A stretch of DNA of 35,140 nucleotides, taken from the IMG/VR virus record IMGVR_UViG_3300044673_000115, positions 1 to 35,140 of that record. One strand, given 5' to 3'. Source of the stretch: a virus. A program made the translations under genes and the position numbers. Under the pieces are notes generated by a model, which worked only from the letters and a program-made list of their open reading frames with translations, had not been told where the DNA came from and did no database searches. Positions 28,357 to 35,140 of this stretch are shown here, one piece after another; position 1 is the first letter of the stretch; each line of letters opens with the position of its first letter.

Positions 28357-31300
28357 TATATCAAAACCTCCACTTTCATGTTGCCGGTGGATGAGTAGGA
28401 TACGCCATAAATGGGCCCGGAGAGTGTCATGGGAATTTGGGTGCCCACAATGTTGGCGCTCAGCTTGTCAAAAAGCTCATAGTGAAAGTAGGGTATCAAT
28501 CCGAGGTCCACGGCATAGAGGTCATGCCCTACCTTGAAAAATTGCCATGCCTGGTATGCAAGGTCTTGCAAGGCGCTCGTGGGAATGTAGGGAGAGTCAA
28601 TAGTGACAACCCGCTTGGGAGCAAAGACCGGCACATTGAAAGCCACGCCGTTGAAAGTCACGGTTGCCGAGCCGTTGGAGACTGAGACCAACTCGGCCTT
28701 GGGTGAATACTCACGGACCTTGCGGACGTTCCGCGCCTCCGATATGGTCACGCTCAGCGTGGCGCCGCTTGTCACGGGAGTCCCGTTGCTATCCGCCCGG
28801 CGGAATACGTAGACTTGCTTGTTGACGGAGACCTTGCCAATGAGTTGCCACGGAGAGAGGAGCTTGCGGATTGCCGGCGTGACCATGAGCCCCTCGAAAT
28901 CCGCCATTGGCACCATGGGGACCACTTGGACGCCGTATTGGTATAGCTTGACTCCCTCGTAGTTGACGTAGCTCGTGGCGTTGTTTTGGTCCAAGAGGTA
29001 GAGCCGGGAGTTGGCGTAGACCATTTGGTTGAGTCTCGTGAGGATGCCAACATGGACGGCCGTGGCCACATTGGCAATGGCGGAGTATACCGTCAAGCCC
29101 GTCACGAGGTCCATTGTGAGGTAAATTGTGGCGTCCGTTGGAGAATAGTACGCCGTCCCGGCAACCCCCGTGGCGTCATTTGTGTCCAAGACCGTTGTGG
29201 CGCCCGTGGATGCGTCCGTATGCGATTGCAAAAGCAAGTCCCCGGTCCCCGCCTGGGCGGCGAAATAGTAGACCACGCCCTCCGCTTGGTTGTAGGCTTG
29301 CACGCGATAGTCGTATATACCGGCGGTTTTTTCCCCGCCGTCCGTCCATACGCCGGAGGCGTTTACCGTATATTCCCGGTAGGCGTGGAGCCCGGCGTTG
29401 TTGTAGACCCTAAAGCGCACGGCGCCGCTCGTGGTCCCAGGCGTCCGCAAATACATGAAATAATTGCGGATGCCGTTGCCGGTCGTGTAGCCCAGGAGCG
29501 TCCCGGTCGTGATTTGAGTTGCGGAGAGCGCCGTGCCGTCCGCAACGGAGCCGTCTACAAACTTGAAACGGCCCTTGTCCGTGGCGTCACTTTCCTCAGT
29601 ATAGAGGACGCCATACTTGTAGGCGCCGGAGGTGTATTGATAGTCATACAGTTGGACGGAGTAATGCGTGGGCCCAATGGCCAAGCCGGCGCTGAGGTTG
29701 AGGTTGGAGAGCGTCAACCGATAGAGGTTGCCGCTCCCGTATATCCAAAGATGCCCGTTGCGAGAGTTATACATGAGCTTTTCCACGCTCCCGGTTGGGA
29801 TTGTGGCGAGGAGCTTATACTCTCCGGTTGAGAATTCTCTCCGGTATACCTTGGCGTCAACGGAAATAAAGAGGTCCGTGCCGTCCGTCTCAATGGCATC
29901 TTTGGCGCCAATCACAACTCCGTCATTGCCGGGCGGCGTGTCAAGATACGAGACCCGCTTGGCTCCGTTATAAGTTGAGAATTCGAGGGTATCATAGACT
30001 TGAGACGTTGCCCCGAGTTGCCGGTAGAGCTTGGTGAGGAGGGAGCGCACGCTCGAGTCCTTATACCAACGGCGAGGGAGCTTGGCGCCGTAGTTGATTA
30101 TTAGGAGGTCATCCACGTAGGCGGAGGCGCCGGAGGGCATGGTGGAGAGGTTGCAATAGAGCGTAATGCGCTCCGTGTCGCCCGTGGAGTTGTCCACGTT
30201 GCCAATAGTGTTGTTGCCGTTGCTCAGCGTTTTCCAGGCGCCGGCGTCAAGCTTGGCTCTCCTCGTGCCTCCGTTGTATTCATACGTGAGGGTATGGACG
30301 CCCGGCTTGAGCACGTAGCCGCTTATATTGGCGTCCGTCACGTAGGCGTCCAAAATGGTTGGTAGGATGAGCCCGTCATTGCCGGCGCCGTCCGCGTTCA
30401 CTTTGACGGGCTTGCAACTCACCAACTCGGCCGGGATGCGGTTGCCGAGGTCCTCCAAGGCGTAGGCCATGAGCGCAACCTTGTCCGTTAGCTCCTCAGC
30501 GTCCGCGCCTGGGCGGTCAACAAAGCCCGAGAAAAGAGGCACCTTGTCCGTGGCGCCTACGAGTTCCGCCTCTACTTTCATCTCAATGAGGTCCTCCCCC
30601 TTGGCGGCCGTGAGCTTGGTGAGCCACTTGTCTTGGAGGTAGGTCTCAATTTGTTGGCGCTCATCCATGGAGAGGACCCGGTTGTATACGATGACCTCAA
30701 ATAAGTCCCCGGAGAAAGGATACGCGCCCGTATCGGAGGCGCCAACGGTGAGGTTGGTTGCCGTGTCGTTTATAACGTTCACGCCGCCGGCGCCCACGGA
30801 TTGCTCCGCCCCGTTTTGAAAGAATCTCAAGCGGCCGCCGTCAAACGTGACGGCGAGAGAATAGACGGCGCCGGAGACCGGCACGGCGCCGGCCGGTGCG
30901 CCCGTTGGCGTTCCGGCCGTTTGGCGCTCGAAATAGCGGGTTGAGGCCGTTTGATAGTAGAGGTGCCAACCCTCAACCGGCGCCGCGATTTTCTCCTTGG
31001 CCAAGATGCGCCGATATGTCGTGTCCACGGTGTTGAGCTTGGCCATGACCATGATAGTGAAAGGCGCCGTGCCCAGGAATTCGAGGACGTCCCCCCCATA
31101 GAGGTAGTCATCCGTCCCGTCAAAGCGGACTCCGGGGAGCCCGTTTTGCACGTTGGTCTTGTAAAGAGGCCGCATTGCGGCATTGGCTTGCGTGACGTTG
31201 TAGCCGGAGGGGGAGCTATCCGTCCACGTTGTCACGGCGGCGCCGTCCGCAAGCCCGGTTATTGCATCCGCCTTGAGCCACAAGGAGAGGCCGGGCAAGG

Positions 31301-32972
31301 CGTTTGGCTCCATGCTCCGTGCAACGGAAATGGCATATTTGTCCTTGAGGTATTTTTCAACCCCTTGGCGCTCAGCTTCGGAGAGCGTCCGCGTGTAGAT
31401 TATGACCTCCGCAATATCTCCGTCCCAATGTTGATTCGCATTGAAACGCCGGCCGAGTACCTTTTGGCCTTGGCCGGAGTAGGCGTTGGCCGCCGTCAGC
31501 ATCGGAGGGACCCAAGAGCCATTTTTGTAGAAAGCATTGTTGGCCGGGCTTGCGCCGTTCCGTGCATATTCGTAGATAAACCACTTTTGGCAAGTATCCG
31601 CTTGGGCTTGCGCCGTATAGACGCCGGGTATGATTGCCTCCAAAAGCGCCGGGCTTGCATTTATCTCGAATTGCACGGCGTTGGCCGCGTTGTCTTGGCC
31701 CAGGAGCGTGGCGCGGACGGTATCCGAATTGGAGCGGCATACAAAGAAAACCGTGCAATTGTCCCCTATGCTCAGCCCTCCGCCAATGAGGAGCGCCGTA
31801 TTGTTGGCCGGCGCAAAACGGACGGCCGGCAATCCATTGATTGCATCGGTGACGTAGGTTGGCCGATTGCTCCCCGTGTTGGAGCCGTTGAATCCGTTGC
31901 CGCTCGAGTCTTGCCACAAGCTCACGAGGTCCCCGTTGGCGAGTCCGGCAATGGCATCCGCCTTGAGCCACAACCCAAGGCCGCTCAACATATCCGGCGT
32001 CAAGCCCTTGGTGAGAGATAGCGCATATTTGTCCGCGTAGAAATACTCCAAGCCTACCCGCTCGGCGTCCGTTAGGCTCCGGTTATACATGAGGATTGCG
32101 GCATGGTCCCCTTGCAACGGCGAGGGTCCAACCTCCGTGGCCCCTATACGGCAAGAGCTTGCGTTGTCAATCATGGAGTAGGTTGACGCAAGACCCGCGC
32201 CTTGCTCGGCGCCGTTCAAAAAGAGCCGCATTGTGGAGCCGTCATAGGTGACGGTGAGGAGGTACCAACGTCCGGGGATGAGCGGAGGACCGGCCGGGGA
32301 GACGGAGCCGTTGTTGTTGAGGTAGCGGATAAAATAGGTCCCGGCGTAGGCGCAATAGAGGAGCCAACCGTCATAGGGCGGCGCCTCGTTTCTTTTCTGG
32401 ATGAGCCGGTTGTTGGTTGGGTTGGCGCTCGGGTTGACCAAGACCATGAACGTGAACGGCGCCCGGCCCTCGAGGCCGAGCTTGTCCCCAAGGGTGAGGT
32501 TGTCATTGGAGTCAAAACGGAGGACCGGCTTGCCGTTGACAATGCCAACCTTGTAGGTTGGCTTGTTGGCCGCAGTGGATTGCGTGGCGTGGTTGCCGTT
32601 CCCCGAGAGGTCCAACCATTCGGAGACGGCTCCGCCGTCCGCAACGTTTTGCACGTTGTCCGCCTCGAGCCATAGCGTCAAGCCGGGTATCCGGTTGGGT
32701 GCAATAGTGTTGGTGTTGAGGTACGTGGCCTCCATGTATTGAATCCCACGAGGAGCAAAGGCGTGCTTGTCCACGCTCAGCGTCCCCGGCTCATACTCCA
32801 CTTTGCTTGAGATTTCCGGCATGGCGGCCACGCGGTCCGTAATCTCTTGCCAAGCGCCGTATCCAATCGCGGCGCCCATGCCAACAATCTTGCGGAGATA
32901 GTAGCGTATGCGGACGTCCTTGAGCGCCCCAAGGGCAAGGCGGAGGTATGTTGTGCTCGGCGTTTGTTTCAT
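28356..32972 (-). CDS. Tail hub-like tip protein carrying three LamG-like domains
   Basis: 1538 residues. The start (MKQTPSTTYLRLALGALKDV) and MEATYLNTNTIAPN (80-93), then KVPLFSGFVDRPGADAEELT near 820 and DKVALMAYALEDLGNRIPAE, and the end (YHYELFDKLSANIVG, GPIYGVSYSSTGNMKVEVLI) have the pattern of siphovirus tail hub proteins. Between them are three concanavalin/LamG-type repeats: about 96-318 (IPGLTLWLEADNVQN, WLDLSGNGNHAT), 330-550 (LSGLGLWLKADAIAG, WQDSSGNGFNGS) and 559-784 (LPGLSLWLKADAITG, WTDSSPSGYNVT), each ending near a D-x-ER-x-x-(L/V)E-x-x-(Y/F) helix. The repeats sit inside the hub's first domain and would project as sugar-binding lobes. It follows the tape measure gene (TAATG overlap). 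Confidence 0.78.
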   Translation of the reverse strand: MKQTPSTTYLRLALGALKDVRIRYYLRKIVGMGAAIGYGAWQEITDRVAAMPEISSKVEYEPGTLSVDKHAFAPRGIQYMEATYLNTNTIAPNRIPGLTLWLEADNVQNVADGGAVSEWLDLSGNGNHATQSTAANKPTYKVGIVNGKPVLRFDSNDNLTLGDKLGLEGRAPFTFMVLVNPSANPTNNRLIQKRNEAPPYDGWLLYCAYAGTYFIRYLNNNGSVSPAGPPLIPGRWYLLTVTYDGSTMRLFLNGAEQGAGLASTYSMIDNASSCRIGATEVGPSPLQGDHAAILMYNRSLTDAERVGLEYFYADKYALSLTKGLTPDMLSGLGLWLKADAIAGLANGDLVSLWQDSSGNGFNGSNTGSNRPTYVTDAINGLPAVRFAPANNTALLIGGGLSIGDNCTVFFVCRSNSDTVRATLLGQDNAANAVQFEINASPALLEAIIPGVYTAQAQADTCQKWFIYEYARNGASPANNAFYKNGSWVPPMLTAANAYSGQGQKVLGRRFNANQHWDGDIAEVIIYTRTLSEAERQGVEKYLKDKYAISVARSMEPNALPGLSLWLKADAITGLADGAAVTTWTDSSPSGYNVTQANAAMRPLYKTNVQNGLPGVRFDGTDDYLYGGDVLEFLGTAPFTIMVMAKLNTVDTTYRRILAKEKIAAPVEGWHLYYQTASTRYFERQTAGTPTGAPAGAVPVSGAVYSLAVTFDGGRLRFFQNGAEQSVGAGGVNVINDTATNLTVGASDTGAYPFSGDLFEVIVYNRVLSMDERQQIETYLQDKWLTKLTAAKGEDLIEMKVEAELVGATDKVPLFSGFVDRPGADAEELTDKVALMAYALEDLGNRIPAELVSCKPVKVNADGAGNDGLILPTILDAYVTDANISGYVLKPGVHTLTYEYNGGTRRAKLDAGAWKTLSNGNNTIGNVDNSTGDTERITLYCNLSTMPSGASAYVDDLLIINYGAKLPRRWYKDSSVRSLLTKLYRQLGATSQVYDTLEFSTYNGAKRVSYLDTPPGNDGVVIGAKDAIETDGTDLFISVDAKVYRREFSTGEYKLLATIPTGSVEKLMYNSRNGHLWIYGSGNLYRLTLSNLNLSAGLAIGPTHYSVQLYDYQYTSGAYKYGVLYTEESDATDKGRFKFVDGSVADGTALSATQITTGTLLGYTTGNGIRNYFMYLRTPGTTSGAVRFRVYNNAGLHAYREYTVNASGVWTDGGEKTAGIYDYRVQAYNQAEGVVYYFAAQAGTGDLLLQSHTDASTGATTVLDTNDATGVAGTAYYSPTDATIYLTMDLVTGLTVYSAIANVATAVHVGILTRLNQMVYANSRLYLLDQNNATSYVNYEGVKLYQYGVQVVPMVPMADFEGLMVTPAIRKLLSPWQLIGKVSVNKQVYVFRRADSNGTPVTSGATLSVTISEARNVRKVREYSPKAELVSVSNGSATVTFNGVAFNVPVFAPKRVVTIDSPYIPTSALQDLAYQAWQFFKVGHDLYAVDLGLIPYFHYELFDKLSANIVGTQIPMTLSGPIYGVSYSSTGNMKVEVLI

Positions 32973-34861
32973 TACGAGAAAGCCATGCGGCTCCGGTTGT
33001 CCCTCAAGAGTTCCGTTGCGGATTGCCCGGTTTCCCGGAGCTTGGCCTTGACGGCCTCAATGACCCAATCCGGCGAGGAGACCGGACCGTAAAAGTTGAA
33101 CGTGAGGCCGCCGCCCGAGCCCGAGAGGGCTTGTTGCAAGTCCGCCTCTTGGCGCTCCGTTCGTACTGTCTCCCCTCCCCTCACAAGTATTGGGAATTCC
33201 TTGGACGGCGGTGCATCATAGTACGTGGCTCCTCCGCCGCCTGGGACCGTGCCGCCCTCGTGGAATTCGGAGAGGATAGCTCTTGCGGTCTCGAGCACGG
33301 CGAAAGCGGCCGTGATTTTCGGGAGGTCTTGCAAGAGAGAGAGACCAAAGGAGAGCGTTGACTTGGCAATGGCGGCCGCCTCGTAGGCCAATATCATGGA
33401 CTCCACGGCGTCAATGATGCCGCTCGTGATTGCTTGGAGCCACTTTTTGAGCGCTCCCTCCGAGCCTGAAAAAGCCGCTTGCAACCCTATCTTGAGCGCC
33501 GAGGTATACGATTGCATTGCCGAGGTTGCAAAGTCGTATTGTATTTGCATATCCTCACGTATGGCCTCCAATGCCTCCTCCATGCCTGAGGGTATATCCT
33601 CCTTGACTCCCTTGACAACTATACGGGAATACATGAGCGCTTTCATGCCGGCGGAGTCCCAACCCTTTTGGAGCTTGTCTAAAATTGGGAGTTGCGTGGA
33701 AAGTCCGCTATTCATAAGCGCCATTGTTGCCTCTTGGTCCTCTCGGGCGGCGTTGAGGTCCTTTTGGGCGGCGGCCGTCTCGGCAAGCTTGGCCTGGTAC
33801 GCGGCGGAGCCAAAGGTGAGGTTGTTGAGTTCGGACGCAAGCGCCTTGTATCGCTCCTCAAGCTCCTTGATTGACCCGGCTTGCGCCGTAGCCTCCTCCG
33901 CTCCCTCCCGGCCAAACTTGTTGACCACGGCGCCGGCGGCGGCGGCCTCCTTGGAAACGCCTTGGAACGCCTCGAGGGCGGCCGTGCCGTAGGTCTCGGA
34001 GAGTTCCATGCCTTTTTCAACGGCGTCTTGCAATACCGTGCTCGTGGTCACGCCGAGAGCGTTCATACCTTTTTCAATCCAGGCAAGCGGCGAGAGGATA
34101 GAGGCAAAGAGCGTGGCAAAGGCGCCCTTGAGCGCATTGATTGAAACGAGCAAGCCACGCCCCACAATCTCCGTCAAGACAGAAAGCGCCGGCGTGAGGG
34201 ATGAGATGACCTCCTTGGCCGTGTCCCCCAGGAGTTCCTTGAGGTTTCCAAACTCATTTCGGATTATGGCCATTTGCCCGGCGGCGGTCTTGCCCTCGTT
34301 TGTAGCAAAGTCCCCAAACTTGGTATTTATCTCCGTCAAGACAATGGAGAGCCGCTCCCCCTCATCCTTGGCGCCCTTGGTGGAGATGCCATACCGGCCG
34401 AGTGCATCCGAGCCGGCCACGGTCTTGCCAATCAGCATGGCGGCGCTCTCGGCGTCCATTTGGAGGCCGGTTGCGAGGTCCAACGTTGCCTTGGTGAGAG
34501 GGTTGAGCGCCGTGCCGGTTATCCCGGTCATGGCCACGAGCGTTGCTTGCAAGCCGGCAATGAGGTCATCGTCATAGACCGTAATCTTGGCAAGCTCCTT
34601 GGCATAGTTGGCCATTGATGCCCTCGTGGCGTCTCCCTCTACTCCGGCATTGCGTAGCGCCTGGGCAAGCCGGGCTTGGAGTTTCTCGGCCTCATTGGAC
34701 TCCGCAATGAAATCGGAAATTGCCGCCACGGAGAAAGCGCCAACCACGGCGGTCTTGAGAGTGTTGAGGCTCGTGGAGGCGTTGCCCAGGAATCCGTTGA
34801 GGGTCTTGGTTGCCTCATCTCGGAGGGACAAAATATACTCTATGTCGCGGTTGCCGGTCAT
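32972..34861 (-). CDS. Tail tape measure protein
   Basis: 629 residues: MTGNRDIEYILSLRDEATKT, then NAEKLQ-type helical N-terminus, LAKITVYDDDLIAGLQATLV, SAAMLIGKTVAGSDALGRYG, and a hydrophobic middle (ALSVLTEIVGRGLLVSINAL, AFATLFASILSPLAWIEKGM). Next come an Ala/Glu-rich helical segment (about 290-480), the membrane-like segments AITSGIIDAVESMILAYEAA and LSFGLSLLQDLPKITAAFA, and a Gly-rich tail (GGTVPGGGGATYYDAPPSKE, LVRGGETVRTERQ). Length sets tail length; at about 0.15 nm per residue the tail would be near 95 nm. Position between minor tail Z and the hub-like gene is standard. Confidence 0.88.
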   Translation of the reverse strand: MTGNRDIEYILSLRDEATKTLNGFLGNASTSLNTLKTAVVGAFSVAAISDFIAESNEAEKLQARLAQALRNAGVEGDATRASMANYAKELAKITVYDDDLIAGLQATLVAMTGITGTALNPLTKATLDLATGLQMDAESAAMLIGKTVAGSDALGRYGISTKGAKDEGERLSIVLTEINTKFGDFATNEGKTAAGQMAIIRNEFGNLKELLGDTAKEVISSLTPALSVLTEIVGRGLLVSINALKGAFATLFASILSPLAWIEKGMNALGVTTSTVLQDAVEKGMELSETYGTAALEAFQGVSKEAAAAGAVVNKFGREGAEEATAQAGSIKELEERYKALASELNNLTFGSAAYQAKLAETAAAQKDLNAAREDQEATMALMNSGLSTQLPILDKLQKGWDSAGMKALMYSRIVVKGVKEDIPSGMEEALEAIREDMQIQYDFATSAMQSYTSALKIGLQAAFSGSEGALKKWLQAITSGIIDAVESMILAYEAAAIAKSTLSFGLSLLQDLPKITAAFAVLETARAILSEFHEGGTVPGGGGATYYDAPPSKEFPILVRGGETVRTERQEADLQQALSGSGGGLTFNFYGPVSSPDWVIEAVKAKLRETGQSATELLRDNRSRMAFS

Positions 34862-35140
34862 TAGTCAAAAAGCTCCTTTGCGGCCTTGTTGAGTGCGCGG
34901 CTCCGTACCATGTCCATGGCGCGGTCAATCTCAATGGGGAAACGCTCAGCAACAAACGCCTCAAGCCTGGGCTTCATCCGCAAGCCGCCAAACATGAGCG
35001 GAATACTCGGACCGTATAGTTGCCGGATAGGGTAGCGCTTGCCGCCCTTGAGATAGTTGACCCGGACGTAGATGCCGGCCTTGCCCGTATTGCGGCCGTA
35101 TGTTGGCCGGGCAATGAACGTACCAACGGCGGCTCACCGC
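34861..35140 (-). CDS. Minor tail protein Z family, C-terminal part
   Basis: Remainder of the junction-spanning gene. Reading leftward from 35006 it encodes ..GPSIPLMFGGLRMKPRLE and then a C-terminal helix rich in Arg, Lys and Glu, ending KAAKELFD. Its TAA overlaps the tape-measure ATG (TAATG at 34859-34863), so the two genes are translationally coupled. Bases above 35006 repeat the start of the window, and 35133-35140 look artefactual because they introduce an in-frame TGA. Confidence 0.88.
35007..35132. repeat. Terminal direct repeat, copy 2
   Basis: Exact copy of bases 1-126. The last eight bases (35133-35140, ctcaccgc) depart from the matching 127-134 (tgagccgc). The four bases that differ are the loop of the palindrome at 121-136 read in the opposite orientation. 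Confidence 0.95.

Noticed and set aside
30951-32021. 356-codon open frame on the plus strand
   Set aside because: Antisense to the three-LamG hub-like gene and explained by codon bias; no independent support.
1-35140. tRNA, rRNA, CRISPR array, transposase or integrase
   Set aside because: I saw no cloverleaf-like gene, spaced direct repeats, or recognisable recombinase motifs on reading both strands.

Overview
The window is a nearly complete, circularly closing genome of a tailed phage with a long non-contractile tail (siphovirus-like Caudoviricetes), probably from a metagenome or single-virus assembly. Bases 1-126 recur exactly at 35007-35132. A minor tail protein Z gene cut by the two ends becomes one uninterrupted 202-residue frame when they are joined, so the unit genome is about 35,006 bp. 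GC is roughly 60 percent, and Shine-Dalgarno sequences of the GGAGG type precede most genes. The host cannot be named from the sequence. An N-terminally anchored protein beside a holin-like protein and a DUF5675 protein hints at a Gram-negative host.

Layout. Nearly everything is on the minus strand, read from about 17.28 kb leftward, across the junction, and down to 18.85 kb. (1) 17.28-11.20 kb: about 15 small genes, most overlapping by ATGA or GTGA, including a PAPS-reductase-like protein, a ParB-like protein, an HNH endonuclease, an ASCH-domain protein and a probable winged-helix protein. (2) 11.20-10.74 kb: a gene-free stretch just upstream of terS with clustered CCGCA sites, the best cos/pac candidate. 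(3) 10.74-2.99 kb: lambda-like packaging and head module, in the order TerS, TerL, a ribbon-helix-helix-like protein, an Ig-like/gpW fusion, portal, a protease-capsid fusion and a connector. (4) 2.99-0 kb and 35.14-32.97 kb: tail terminator, tail tube with an inserted glycine-rich repeat, two chaperone-position genes, minor tail Z and tape measure. (5) 32.97-21.4 kb: a hub-like tail-tip protein carrying three LamG-like domains, accessory tail proteins, and two large proteins with signal peptides, one a GH18 (chitinase-family) protein. (6) 21.4-18.85 kb: lysis-type membrane proteins, a holin-like protein, DUF5675 and a membrane-anchored protein, with strong intrinsic terminators at 20.02-20.06 and 18.76-18.80 kb.

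A 574-bp control region (17281-17854) full of inverted repeats separates the minus-strand block from three small plus-strand genes (17855-18739), the last encoding a membrane-bound zinc-ribbon protein. I recognise no integrase, CI-like repressor, helicase, primase or polymerase, so replication must depend on the host or on unrecognised proteins.

Genome-scale oddities. A read-through by eye found no GATC and no CTAG in 35 kb, where composition alone predicts well over a hundred of each. CTG/CAG is depleted about seven-fold, so Leu CTG and Gln CAG codons are rare. These are the strongest unexplained signals, together with the PAPS-reductase-like protein that lacks a PP-loop, the LamG domains inside the hub-like protein, and the signal peptides on tail-cluster proteins.
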